Notes: a model not told the origin generated them from the letters alone. A DNA stretch of 64,000 nucleotides from Hydrogenobaculum sp. 3684 (GCF_000213785.1 NC_015557.1:1344664-1408663); one strand, 5' to 3'; shown: positions 9,058-17,866, counted from the first letter of the stretch. Program-made: numbers and translations.

Positions 9058-10131
9058 ATGAAAGAAAATCTATTTACTCCATTAGAGCTTAGGTCTTTGG
9101 TGCTTAGAAACCGTATTGTTATGTCCCCTATGTGCATGTATTCTTCAGAAGATGGCTTTGTAAAGGATTTTCACATAGCTCATTATGGTTCAAGAGCAGC
9201 TGGGGGCACTGGTCTTATTTTTACAGAAGCTTGTGCTGTATCTCCTGAGGGTGTTATATCAAAACAAGACCTTGGTATATACAAAGATGAGCATATAGAA
9301 GGTTTAAAGCGTATAGTGGATATATGTCATAGCTTTGGAGCAAAAGTAGGTATACAGCTAGCTCACGCTGGTAGAAAAGCTTTTGGAGGAAGACCCTGGG
9401 ATAATCTTCAGAGGTTTGGTTATGATGAGCTTGATTTAATAGCACCAAGCCCAATAGCCTTTGGTCCTAATTGGAAAACTCCCAAAGAGATGACCAAAGA
9501 AGATATAAAAAATATTGTAGAAAAGTTTGTAAAAGCTACACAAAGAGCTTTAAAAGCTGGTTTTGATGTGATAGAAATCCATGCGGCCCACGGATATCTT
9601 TTAAACGAGTTCTTATCACCTATTACAAACAAACGAACAGATGAATACGGTGGTACTTTTGAAAACCGTATTAGGCTTTTAATAGAGATAACAGAAGCTA
9701 TAAGAAGCATTGTACCCGGCGAGATGCCACTTTTTGTCAGGATATCGGTAGTGGATCACGTGGATGGTGGATGGGATTTGGAAGATTCTATAGCACTTTC
9801 TAAAATCCTAAAAACCAAAGGCGTTGATGTGATAGACTGCTCTTCTGGTGGGATAGCCTTTGGAGTACCACCAAACGATTATTACAGAGCCCATCAGATA
9901 GTATTTGCTGAAACCATCAAAAAAGAAGTGGGTATAAAAACGATGGCGGTGGGTGGTATCACATCCTTTGATATGGCAAACGAGATTATAAAAAACAAAA
10001 GAGCAGACCTTGTGGCTATAGCTCGTCTTTTCTTGCAAGAGCCATATCTTCCTATAAAATGGGCTATGTCAAGAAACATCAAGATAGATATTCCAAATCA
10101 GTATCAAAGAGGATATTATCTGGATGTTTGA
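9058..10131 (+). CDS. namA: Old Yellow Enzyme, NADPH/NADH:flavin oxidoreductase (YqjM class)
   Basis: A 357-residue FMN-dependent ene-reductase of the TIM-barrel OYE family. Cys26 and Tyr28 (PMCMYS) are at exactly the positions typical of the YqjM/thermophilic-like class. The pair of substrate-binding histidines appears in IHAAHGYLLNEFLSP (about residues 172-175). RTDEYGG and the C-terminal AIARLFLQEP FMN-phosphate region are present. The physiological substrate is unknown; the family reduces activated alkenes and nitro compounds. There is no obvious Shine-Dalgarno; a TAAACT hexamer ends 7 nt upstream of the ATG. Confidence 0.92.
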   Translation: MKENLFTPLELRSLVLRNRIVMSPMCMYSSEDGFVKDFHIAHYGSRAAGGTGLIFTEACAVSPEGVISKQDLGIYKDEHIEGLKRIVDICHSFGAKVGIQLAHAGRKAFGGRPWDNLQRFGYDELDLIAPSPIAFGPNWKTPKEMTKEDIKNIVEKFVKATQRALKAGFDVIEIHAAHGYLLNEFLSPITNKRTDEYGGTFENRIRLLIEITEAIRSIVPGEMPLFVRISVVDHVDGGWDLEDSIALSKILKTKGVDVIDCSSGGIAFGVPPNDYYRAHQIVFAETIKKEVGIKTMAVGGITSFDMANEIIKNKRADLVAIARLFLQEPYLPIKWAMSRNIKIDIPNQYQRGYYLDV

Positions 10132-10244
10132 TATAATTTTCTAAAATATAAATCTTAAACACATAAACTATGGCAGACTTACTTGTCTGAAAAGTGTTTT
10201 TACTACTCTGTATTCCTATCCTATCTCTATTTATATCGTTATGT

Positions 10245-10250
10245 TAAAAT
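10245..10250 (+). promoter_or_regulatory. -10 box of the diguanylate cyclase gene, leaderless spacing
   Basis: TAAAAT ends 7 nt before ATG 10258, with no Shine-Dalgarno sequence. This supports the ATG at 10258 over upstream in-frame starts. Confidence 0.5.
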
Positions 10251-10257
10251 ATTATCC

Positions 10258-11361
10258 ATGTCATTTAAAAAAGAGGGGTTAGAACGTTTTTATATAATTT
10301 TTATAATTTTGGCTTTTCTTTTTATATCTTATGAACTTCATAGAATTGAAGTTAAGCTTTCTAAGTCTATAATAAATATTGTTTATAACCAAACCCAAGC
10401 CACAGTTTCCAATATAGCTTTAAAAGTAAACAACAAATCTTACAAGGAGCTTGACAACTATCTTCCGCTATTGCTTTCAAAAGATATACAGAGAGTTTTT
10501 GTGCTTGTCTATAAAAACGGTATTTTATACAGCGTAGAGGATTTACCAAAGCATGGTATTAGCTACCCACGGGTTTTTATGCCCACTACAGATGAAAAAC
10601 ATGTTATATTAAAAGCTATAAAAACTGGTACATCTTATGTAAAATACCATGATACTATAGAAAACGTGGGTTTTTCTCTTTACTACCCACTAAACGTCTT
10701 GATACACGATAAACCCTATAAAGCATTGATAATAATAGATTATAAGTTGAGTACGTTAAAAAGTTTAAAAGATACCTTAGCGAGTATAAAAATAGGCATA
10801 ATAATTATCGATATAATGTCGTTGTTGTTTTTGCTGACTATAGTATTTTTGCTTTTCAAAACAAGAGCTTACAAGATAGAATCTTATATAGATGAACTTA
10901 CAGGCTTACCAAATAGAAAACTGCTTAAAAGTATAAAAAACAATCAAGAAGATTACGTAGTTGCTATGTTAGATATTGATTTTTTTAAGAGAGTAAACGA
11001 TACGTATGGACACGATGCTGGTGACACAGTTCTAAAAGAGTTAGCTCAAGCTATAAAAAGTTCCGTAAGAAAAGATGATATTGTTTTAAGATGGGGCGGT
11101 GAAGAGTTTTTGATACTTTTAAAATGCAAACACCATGAGGCTTGTTTAAATACTTTAGAGCGATTGAGGATAAAAATAAAATCTATTGATATTAATATCA
11201 GCAATCACAATATAAAAATTAGCGTATCTATAGGGGTATGTTTAAAAGCTAAAAACTTGGATGAAGCTATTAAAAAAGCCGATGAGGCTCTTTATAAGGC
11301 AAAAAGAAGCGGTAGGGATAGAATAGAGGTTTATGAAGATAAAAAAGCTGTTACTTCTTAG
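10258..11361 (+). CDS. Membrane diguanylate cyclase with periplasmic sensor domain (GGDEF)
   Basis: A 367-residue c-di-GMP synthase. One membrane helix (about 12-31) precedes a periplasmic region of about 150 residues, a second helix (about 178-200) follows, and then a GGDEF domain. The active site reads RWGGEEFLILL near residue 279, and RKDD five residues before GGEEF is an intact RxxD inhibitory site, so the enzyme should be active and subject to product inhibition. The DELTGLPNRK start signature is present. Its 3' end overlaps the TonB receptor gene by 29 bp, so the two are coupled, which suggests the cyclase responds to something handled by the receptor. Confidence 0.9.
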   Translation: MSFKKEGLERFYIIFIILAFLFISYELHRIEVKLSKSIINIVYNQTQATVSNIALKVNNKSYKELDNYLPLLLSKDIQRVFVLVYKNGILYSVEDLPKHGISYPRVFMPTTDEKHVILKAIKTGTSYVKYHDTIENVGFSLYYPLNVLIHDKPYKALIIIDYKLSTLKSLKDTLASIKIGIIIIDIMSLLFLLTIVFLLFKTRAYKIESYIDELTGLPNRKLLKSIKNNQEDYVVAMLDIDFFKRVNDTYGHDAGDTVLKELAQAIKSSVRKDDIVLRWGGEEFLILLKCKHHEACLNTLERLRIKIKSIDINISNHNIKISVSIGVCLKAKNLDEAIKKADEALYKAKRSGRDRIEVYEDKKAVTS

Positions 11362-13261
11362 TTTGTTTTGTGTTGAATTTATCACCTCTTTAGCTTTTAG
11401 TCAAAACATAAGTAAGCTTTTGTCTATGTACAACAGCAAATCTGATTTATCTTATCAGACAAGAAAAGAGAGTTTAGGGCATTGGATTATTATAACAAGG
11501 CAAGATTTAAGGCGCATGCAAGCATATACCCTTGAAGATGTGCTGAAATCAATTCCAATATTTAACTATGGGCCAAATGAAAGCGGGAACTACTCTCTAA
11601 CGCTAGGTGGGTTTGCTTACGATTATTACAACCAATTTGCTATTTATATAAATGATCATCTTGTAAGCTCTGGCTTTAATGGAGATTTTAATTTGTATGC
11701 AGATTATCCTTTAAACGATGTTGATCATATAGAAATATATCTTGGCCCAGGTTCTGTCATTCTTGGCAATACGCCAAAACTTGTTATTATTAAGATATAC
11801 ACTAAAAAACCATCGAGGGAGAATATATCATCTTTAAGAATCACTCTTAACTCAAGAGGTGGCTACAATGTTGGGTTTTCTAGTGCAAAACCCATAAATA
11901 AAAACTTTTCTTATTCTTTTATGTACGATCAAGCCTACGAGGCCTTCCCAAAGTTTAACGTACTAAATATAGAACATTCAAGAAACGCCTTTAAACAATA
12001 CGCTTTTTTAAACCTAAATCACAAAGGATACACACATTTTTCTAACTGGCATATTGATATAAGCGCTGTTAGATCAAAACAAAACGTATTTGTAGGGGCT
12101 GAATTTGTAAATCCAGTGGGTGGTACAGACAAAGACCAAGATGCCTATATATCCTTTACAGATTATTTCGATAAAAGCCTAAAAATTCACTTTGCTTTAG
12201 ACATGGAACATAAAGATAATTATAAAAATTCATTTGATTTCCCTCTTTACATACCATATGCTTTAAATCAAGGAGAAATACCCATTTTTTACAATTTAAA
12301 TGCGAACATATACAAATACTCTGGGGATATACTAAAGACCTTTACCACCGATAAGAATAAACTTATAATAGGCTCTGGTTTTCAGCTTTTAAACTTTGAT
12401 ATAGATAACCTAAGTTACAACAATATACCTATAAATTCTTTAAATAAATATACTCATAGAAACTATTACACTGCTTACATAGAAGATCAATTTAATATAA
12501 ACGATAGAAACCTTTTGCTTGGAGATTTAAAGTTTGATAGGTACTCTTACAACGGGCATTTTAGAAACTCTGATTATTCTGCAAGAATTGGTTATATATC
12601 AAAACCCAAAAATAATATAGCTTTTAAAGGTTTCATTTACAAGACTTATACCCCTCCTCCTTTTCGAAATGCTTTATACAGCGGACCTTATCATCTTAAA
12701 AATGTAAAATATAAAGGTTTGAGCTTTGAAACAGATTATAATTTTTCAAGAGATAATATTAGATTCTTATACGCCTACATAGATATGAGAAATACTATAG
12801 AACCAAGCTTTAACTATCCTTATGGTTATTACAACATGTCATCTCCTATATATATGAATATATTTTGGCTTTCAAACACTTATTTTATAAACTCTTTTAA
12901 CAAGATAGAATTTGATTATTTTGTTAATAAACTTAACAAATTATATCATTCGCCAAATGAAGGGTTTTCTATAAAACTTTTTGATAGGTATAAAAATATA
13001 TATTTTTACAATGAACTTGTATACAGAAGTCCTTTTGATGGGTATTTTGGTATAAATGAGCCCTCCACATACATGTGGGATAGTGCCATCACTTACCATA
13101 TAAACCCTTATTACAGCATAACGCTAAAAGCCCAAAACATACTAAACAGCTCTTACAAGGTGCCAATTATCGTATATGATCAAAACGGCAATCCAAGCGG
13201 CTTATACAACGTAAACGCCTATCCTACGACATTTTATATAAGCTTGGAGAGGCTTTTCTAA
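11333..13261 (+). CDS. TonB-dependent outer-membrane receptor
   Basis: 642 residues, starting with a clear signal peptide (KIKKLLLLSLFCVEFITSLAFSQ). A plug domain follows at about 45-165, with ITRQDLRRMQAYTLEDVLKSI, then YINDHLV, then DVDHIEIYLGPGS and ending in VVIIKIYTKKP-like residues. The rest alternates aromatic-rich beta strands of a 22-strand-type barrel and ends in an aromatic residue (ISLERLF), as outer-membrane proteins do. The barrel is short for a siderophore receptor. The ligand is unknown. The gene overlaps the upstream cyclase by 29 bp and the downstream small gene by one base (TAATG). Confidence 0.85.
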   Translation: MKIKKLLLLSLFCVEFITSLAFSQNISKLLSMYNSKSDLSYQTRKESLGHWIIITRQDLRRMQAYTLEDVLKSIPIFNYGPNESGNYSLTLGGFAYDYYNQFAIYINDHLVSSGFNGDFNLYADYPLNDVDHIEIYLGPGSVILGNTPKLVIIKIYTKKPSRENISSLRITLNSRGGYNVGFSSAKPINKNFSYSFMYDQAYEAFPKFNVLNIEHSRNAFKQYAFLNLNHKGYTHFSNWHIDISAVRSKQNVFVGAEFVNPVGGTDKDQDAYISFTDYFDKSLKIHFALDMEHKDNYKNSFDFPLYIPYALNQGEIPIFYNLNANIYKYSGDILKTFTTDKNKLIIGSGFQLLNFDIDNLSYNNIPINSLNKYTHRNYYTAYIEDQFNINDRNLLLGDLKFDRYSYNGHFRNSDYSARIGYISKPKNNIAFKGFIYKTYTPPPFRNALYSGPYHLKNVKYKGLSFETDYNFSRDNIRFLYAYIDMRNTIEPSFNYPYGYYNMSSPIYMNIFWLSNTYFINSFNKIEFDYFVNKLNKLYHSPNEGFSIKLFDRYKNIYFYNELVYRSPFDGYFGINEPSTYMWDSAITYHINPYYSITLKAQNILNSSYKVPIIVYDQNGNPSGLYNVNAYPTTFYISLERLF

Positions 13262-13692
13262 TGAGATTTTTGCTAATTCTTGTTATCATACCGTATATAA
13301 GCTTAGCTTTTCAGATAGAAAAAAATGTCATACTCTCAAGGTTAATAGAGAAAATAGCTATAGCACTAACCCGTAAAAACAATCCGATAATATGCCAAGA
13401 CGGTGTAAATATTGAACCTGTAGCTCATTATTTTAGGTATGCTAGTTTTACTTTAAATTGTAACAATGCAGATATTGTGGTATCTAACTCTTATATACCA
13501 GCTTTTCACAAGCCCTTTTTGGCAATGAGCTATAATGCTTTGTTAAAAAATCCCGATGCTGTAGCTGGGCTTTATTGGCTTGATGGAAGATATCAGCTTG
13601 TGTTTGTAAAAGAAAGACTAAGAAGGTTTGGTATAACCCTACCAAAAGATTATAAACCTTTTGAAGTAAGCATAAAAGATTTAATTTTCTAA
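13261..13692 (+). CDS. Small secreted protein, third gene of the cyclase/TonB operon
   Basis: 143 residues with an N-terminal signal peptide (RFLLILVIIPYISLAFQ) and a soluble body. Two cysteines (ICQDG and LNCNN) could form a periplasmic disulfide. The C-terminal part (GLYWLDGRYQLVFVKERLRRFGITLP) has a Rossmann-like strand/helix rhythm seen in small periplasmic proteins encoded with TonB receptors and cyclases. It has no motif I can name; a YfiR (DUF4154)-like role as a periplasmic regulator of the cyclase is a guess from operon context. Confidence 0.6.
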   Translation: MRFLLILVIIPYISLAFQIEKNVILSRLIEKIAIALTRKNNPIICQDGVNIEPVAHYFRYASFTLNCNNADIVVSNSYIPAFHKPFLAMSYNALLKNPDAVAGLYWLDGRYQLVFVKERLRRFGITLPKDYKPFEVSIKDLIF

Positions 13693-13714
13693 ATTAAACA
13701 AACCTTCTAAATGC

Positions 13715-13720
13715 TAAAAT
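13715..13720 (+). promoter_or_regulatory. -10 box of purB, leaderless spacing
   Basis: TAAAAT ends 7 nt before the purB ATG; no Shine-Dalgarno sequence precedes the start. Confidence 0.5.
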
Positions 13721-13727
13721 ATTTTGT

Positions 13728-15029
13728 ATGATAGAAAGATATACAAGAAAAGAAATGGCTGAAATATTCTCAAATTTAAACAAGTATAAGAAGTGGCTTG
13801 AGGTAGAGTTAGCTGTTTTATATGCTATGGCAGAGCTTGGTATAATATCAAAAGAAGCTTACAAAGTTATAGATAGTAAAGCATATGTGGATGAAAGCGT
13901 AGAAAAGAAAATAGATGAGTATGAGAGGATGTATAAGCACGATGTGCTTGCGTTTGTGAGTGCCATAGGAGAGCAACTTGGTGAATATTCAAAGTATTTT
14001 CACATGGGGCTTACATCTTCTGATATCTTAGATACAGCTCTTAGTTTAGTACTAAAAGATGCTATAGACAGCATAATAATTGATATTGATATAGTTTTGG
14101 AGCTTTTAAAAGAAAAAGCTTTTAAATATAAAGATAACGTTATGATGGGAAGAACCCACGGGGTGCATGCAGAACCTATAAGCGTAGGGCTTAAATTTGC
14201 CTCTTGGTACGATGAGTTAAAAAGGCAAAGAGAACGCCTTCAAGTGGCAAAAAAAGATGTATTAAAAGGGAAAATCTCCGGAGCCGTAGGTACATTTTCA
14301 AACATAGACCCAGAGGTAGAAAAAATAGCCCTTCAAAAGCTTGGGCTTGAACCAGAACCAGCTCCCAGTCAAATAGTGCATAGGGATAGACATGCTTATC
14401 TTATGAGCGTGCTTTCTTTGATAGCCTCTTCTTTGGAAAAGTTTGCCACAGAGATAAGACATTACCAGAAAACAGAAGTCCTTGAAATGGAAGAGCCTTT
14501 TTCAGAATCTCAAAGAGGATCTTCTGCCATGCCCCATAAGAAAAACCCAATACACGCCGAGAGAATATGCGGACTTACAAGAGTTATGAGAGCAAACATG
14601 ATAGCCGCTTTTGAAAATATAGCCCTCTGGCATGAAAGAGATATATCTCATTCATCCGCTGAGCGCATCATAATACCAGATACTTTTATAGGCCTTGATT
14701 ATATGTTTGGGCTTTTTGAATACATATTGAAAGGCTTAAAGGTAAATACCGATAGAATGCTAAAAAATATGGATATCTCAAAAGGTCTTTACTTTTCTTC
14801 AAAAGTCCTTGTTTATCTTATGCAAAAAGGTGTAGATAGAGACAGCGCTTACGATATAGTCAAAAGATGTGCTATGAGAAGCTGGGATGAAGGTATTATG
14901 TTTAAAGATGCTCTTTTAGAAGACAAAGAAGCCTCCAAATACCTTACAAAAGAAGATCTTGATAAGATAATGGATCCTTATGAATTTATAAAACATAGGG
15001 ATTATATATTTAAACGAGTTTTTGGATGA
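13728..15029 (+). CDS. purB: Adenylosuccinate lyase
   Basis: A 433-residue fumarase/aspartase superfamily enzyme that cleaves SAICAR and adenylosuccinate in purine synthesis. Family signatures are GRTHGVHAEP (catalytic His, about residue 141), HMGLTSSDILDT, and the mobile loop SQRGSSAMPHKKNPIHAE with the catalytic Ser (near 262). The C-terminal helical domain is complete. The stop overlaps the next start (ATGA). Confidence 0.95.
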   Translation: MIERYTRKEMAEIFSNLNKYKKWLEVELAVLYAMAELGIISKEAYKVIDSKAYVDESVEKKIDEYERMYKHDVLAFVSAIGEQLGEYSKYFHMGLTSSDILDTALSLVLKDAIDSIIIDIDIVLELLKEKAFKYKDNVMMGRTHGVHAEPISVGLKFASWYDELKRQRERLQVAKKDVLKGKISGAVGTFSNIDPEVEKIALQKLGLEPEPAPSQIVHRDRHAYLMSVLSLIASSLEKFATEIRHYQKTEVLEMEEPFSESQRGSSAMPHKKNPIHAERICGLTRVMRANMIAAFENIALWHERDISHSSAERIIIPDTFIGLDYMFGLFEYILKGLKVNTDRMLKNMDISKGLYFSSKVLVYLMQKGVDRDSAYDIVKRCAMRSWDEGIMFKDALLEDKEASKYLTKEDLDKIMDPYEFIKHRDYIFKRVFG

Positions 15030-15607
15030 GTCATTTTGCTAAAAGCCTAAAACCTGTTTTTGAAAAAACTGTATACCCAATTCTTGATTTTTTAAAAGAA
15101 AAAAATATAAATCCAAACACAATTTCCTTGTCAGGAGTAGTTGTAATATCTATAGGCTCTTTTTTTGTTTATAAAGGGTATAATCATATTGGAAGCTTGA
15201 TTCTTCTAATAGGTGGTCTGTTTGACGCTTTGGATGGAGCCCTTGCTAGGCTTACAAACAAAAGCTCTTCCTTTGGTGCTTTCTTAGATTCTACTATAGA
15301 TAGATTATCAGATGCTTTACCGATAGGTGCTATGATACTTTTTTTCTCAAAAGCTCAAGATATAGAAGGTGTATTTTTTGGGCTTTTAGCATTGGTGTTT
15401 GGTTTTACAGTAAGCTATACAAAAGCCCGTTCTCATAGTCTTGGTGTTGATATTCCGGTGGGTTTTTTTGAAAGAACAGAGCGTTTTGGTACAATAGTAA
15501 TATTTACATTTCTTGGGTTTTATAAACTTGGACTTTTGATAGTAGGTATAGGGGCTTTTTATACAACTTTAGAAAGGATATTTTACGCAAAAAAACATCT
15601 TTCTTAA
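15026..15607 (+). CDS. CDP-alcohol phosphatidyltransferase
   Basis: A 193-residue integral membrane enzyme with the complete CDP-alcohol motif D-x2-DG-x2-AR-x8-G-x3-D-x3-D (about residues 65-88), flanked by five or six hydrophobic helices. It transfers a CDP-activated lipid to an alcohol such as glycerol-3-phosphate or inositol phosphate. The size and the short N-terminus do not decide between PgsA and an archaetidylinositol-phosphate synthase-like enzyme. It is coupled to purB and shares its TTAA stop region with era on the other strand. Confidence 0.85.
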   Translation: MSHFAKSLKPVFEKTVYPILDFLKEKNINPNTISLSGVVVISIGSFFVYKGYNHIGSLILLIGGLFDALDGALARLTNKSSSFGAFLDSTIDRLSDALPIGAMILFFSKAQDIEGVFFGLLALVFGFTVSYTKARSHSLGVDIPVGFFERTERFGTIVIFTFLGFYKLGLLIVGIGAFYTTLERIFYAKKHLS

Positions 15608-16500
15608 CCCATATAACCCATATACTTTACATACTCTGGTTTTGTTCGCCAGTTTGTAGCTTCTACTGTTAGCTCTAAGAACACTCTCTTTCCAAGCAAA
15701 AATTCAAGTTCTTTTCTGGCCTCCGTACCTATTTTTTTAAGATTTTGACCGTTTTTACCTATAATGATAGGTTTTAGATTTTCTCTGTCTACTAAAATCC
15801 TAGCTTTTATTACGATCATGTCTTTGTTGTTTTTGGCAGGTTCTATAGAATCGGTTATTACCATTACAGAATGAGGTACTTCTTGATATGTCCTTTGAAG
15901 GACTTTTTCCCTTATAATCTCTGACACATGAAGTCTTAAAGGCAAAGAAGCGTCTTCTTCATGTTCAAACATCTTAATCTCTTGTTCTGGTAAGTATTTT
16001 ACGATTGTTTTTAAAAGCTCATCTATATTTGTATTTTTGGTAGCGCTCACTGGGACTATTTCTTCTAGTGCAAAGATTTTTGATACCTCTTCTATAAGCT
16101 CTAAAACCTGTTCTTTTGATATGCTGTCTATTTTGTTTAAAACACCTATTATTTTTTTGTCGGAGTAATCCCTTTTTAGGATTTTAAAAAGATTTAAATC
16201 CTCTTCGGTAATCCCTGTTTTAGCGTCAAGTACAAACAAAAGCACATCTACATCTTCCAAAGATTCTTTGGCAGCTTTTACCATGTATTCTTCCATGAGG
16301 TCTTTGGGTCTTTTCATGAATCCAGGAGTGTCCACAAAGATAATCTGAGCATCTTCTAAATTTTTTACACCCATAACCCTTATGCGTGTAGTGCCAGCTA
16401 CGTTAGATACTATGGATACTTTTTTACCTAGTATAGCATTTAACAAAGAGGATTTCCCTGCGTTTGGCTTTCCTACTATACTTACAAATCCAACCTTCAT
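15604..16500 (-). CDS. era: GTPase Era, 16S rRNA maturation and 30S assembly
   Basis: 298 residues. The G domain has GKPNAGKSS (P loop, near residue 10), a DTPG switch II motif and NKID. A C-terminal KH domain carries the IIGKNGQNLKKIG signature, where Era binds the 3' end of 16S rRNA. The length is typical. The gene is convergent with the CDP-alcohol transferase: the palindrome TTAA (15604-15607) supplies the TAA stop of both genes, so no terminator fits between them. Confidence 0.96.
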   Translation of the reverse strand: MKVGFVSIVGKPNAGKSSLLNAILGKKVSIVSNVAGTTRIRVMGVKNLEDAQIIFVDTPGFMKRPKDLMEEYMVKAAKESLEDVDVLLFVLDAKTGITEEDLNLFKILKRDYSDKKIIGVLNKIDSISKEQVLELIEEVSKIFALEEIVPVSATKNTNIDELLKTIVKYLPEQEIKMFEHEEDASLPLRLHVSEIIREKVLQRTYQEVPHSVMVITDSIEPAKNNKDMIVIKARILVDRENLKPIIIGKNGQNLKKIGTEARKELEFLLGKRVFLELTVEATNWRTKPEYVKYMGYMG

Positions 16501-16506
16501 CTTTTG

Positions 16507-16512
16507 ATTATA
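16507..16512 (-). promoter_or_regulatory. -10 box of era, leaderless spacing
   Basis: TATAAT preceded by TGA (extended -10 like) ends 6 nt before the era ATG; no Shine-Dalgarno sequence is present. Confidence 0.6.
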
Positions 16513-16521
16513 TCACAAAGG

Positions 16522-16543
16522 AAGCGGATATCGCTATCCGCTT
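16522..16543 (-). terminator. Hairpin between the disulfide oxidoreductase gene and era
   Basis: A perfect 9-bp stem (16522-16530 with 16535-16543, 4-nt loop) lies 7 nt after the stop of the upstream minus-strand gene. The U tract is poor on the minus strand (CCTTTG) and better on the plus strand (TTTTAT), so termination is plausible but not certain. It sits just upstream of the era -10 box. Confidence 0.5.
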
Positions 16544-16550
16544 TTATATT

Positions 16551-17216
16551 TTAGTTTAGGCTTTTAAGCTTTGATGCTACTGATGTAATATACCCTAAGA
16601 AAGCTTCTTCAGGCTGAGCACCTACAAACTCCGCAAGACCATTGTTTAATACAATCTTTGGTACTCCTACCACTTGAAATCTTTCCGATAGATCCATGTT
16701 TTCTGAAGCATCTATGGCTTTTGATGTGATATAGTCGTTTGCTATTGCAAATTTAAAAGCTGTTATGGCAGCAGCAGGACAATATCCACAAGAGGTGGTT
16801 ACAAACACCATTATATCTATAGGTACATCCACCTCTTTTAATATCTCAAGGGTTCTTTCTTTAAGTCCAGGGTCTCTTTGAGATACCTGGATAATACCAT
16901 GTATAAGAGTGTTAAATTCAAGACCTGCCGGAAGGCCTATATATCTTATACCATAATCTTTTTCACCTTCTATTACGAGCGTTGGCACTCTTTCTATGCC
17001 GTAGGAAGAAGCTAGTTCTTGGTTGGTAAGCGGTGAAACAATCTCTAAAGAGAGTTTATCTCCAGCCACCTCTCTGACTTCTTGCATCAACTGTTCTGTT
17101 ATGCCACAACTCTCACATCCTATAGCCTGTGAGAATAGCTTTAGTTTTACTGGCTCTTTGAGGTTCTTCTCAAATATGTCCCTCAACTGTGCCCTTGTTT
17201 CTAAGTCTAAAAGCAT
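16551..17216 (-). CDS. Protein disulfide oxidoreductase with two thioredoxin folds (PDO)
   Basis: 221 residues from the ATG that has AGGAGG 5 nt upstream; an in-frame GTG two codons earlier overlaps that site. Two tandem thioredoxin-like units each carry a CxxC: CESC (about residue 34) and CGYC (about residue 145). This tandem layout is the PDO of thermophiles, which forms and isomerises cytoplasmic disulfides. No signal peptide is seen, so it acts in the cytoplasm. A thioredoxin reductase-like gene lies 0.6 kb away on the other strand and is a natural electron donor. Confidence 0.9.
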   Translation of the reverse strand: MLLDLETRAQLRDIFEKNLKEPVKLKLFSQAIGCESCGITEQLMQEVREVAGDKLSLEIVSPLTNQELASSYGIERVPTLVIEGEKDYGIRYIGLPAGLEFNTLIHGIIQVSQRDPGLKERTLEILKEVDVPIDIMVFVTTSCGYCPAAAITAFKFAIANDYITSKAIDASENMDLSERFQVVGVPKIVLNNGLAEFVGAQPEEAFLGYITSVASKLKSLN

Positions 17217-17279
17217 AAACACCTCCTTAAAGGATAAAAAATTTATTATATATTAATATAAACTTTTTTCGTTATAAAT

Positions 17280-17684
17280 CTATAGATAATCTGCTAAATA
17301 TTGGGCAGTGACGGTATCCATCGTTGGTACATGGATTATAAGCCAAGGTACAAATTTTTGTTCTAGGTAGTTTGCTATTAGTTCTTTGTTCTTAGTGGCG
17401 TAAAAATCCTCTTTTAATTTGTTTAACTCAGACATCCTCATTTCGTGTTCTTGTCTGTGCATAGGATAGGCAAAGAATCCTGTCTCTTTCATGGCGTTGT
17501 TCTCAAACTCAAAATGATAAACTACATCTGCTAAAAAATCTTCAAAAAGTTTTTCTATACGTTCTATGGGTTCGTTGTTTTTTATCGCATCGTAAAGCTC
17601 GTTGAGAAGGTCTATTTCTTCAAAGTGTATATCGTTCATTTCCATCAAAGCCACCTGCGGTATCCTTTCCTTTGGTAAAAGCAT
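17280..17684 (-). CDS. Bacteriohemerythrin
   Basis: A 134-residue four-helix di-iron protein that binds O2. Metal-ligand motifs are in the expected order: an N-terminal helix with IHFEEID, HFEFEN in helix 2, HRQEH in helix 3, and HVPTMD in helix 4, matching the H-HxxxE-HxxxH-HxxxxD scheme. The start has CCTCCT (AGGAGG on this strand) a few bases upstream. Its likely role in a microaerophile is oxygen sensing, storage or delivery. It is encoded just upstream of the disulfide oxidoreductase on the same strand, with a 63-nt gap. Confidence 0.9.
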   Translation of the reverse strand: MLLPKERIPQVALMEMNDIHFEEIDLLNELYDAIKNNEPIERIEKLFEDFLADVVYHFEFENNAMKETGFFAYPMHRQEHEMRMSELNKLKEDFYATKNKELIANYLEQKFVPWLIIHVPTMDTVTAQYLADYL

Positions 17685-17832
17685 AAATACCTCCTAAAAT
17701 TTCTTGCTTTAAATAAGTAAATGTTAATTTATATTTTGTACTTGATTTGTCAATATGCATTTTATCATTGTATATGAATTGTTTTTGTATTCTTTCGCAT
17801 ATATTAATCATATCTTATGCTTTAAATTTAGA

Positions 17833-17838
17833 TATAAT
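17833..17838 (+). promoter_or_regulatory. -10 box of the thioredoxin reductase-like gene
   Basis: TATAAT lies 28 nt before the ATG and AGGAG lies between, giving an ordinary leadered mRNA. The 182-nt gap here holds divergent promoters for this gene and the hemerythrin gene; I see nothing else in it. Confidence 0.6.
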
Positions 17839-17866
17839 ATTTATTTAACTTTTTAGGAGTGAAAAT

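Noticed and set aside
11333-11361. The overlap of the cyclase and TonB genes as a frameshifted fusion
   Set aside because: The receptor has its own start followed by a proper signal peptide, and the GGDEF domain is complete, so these are two genes.
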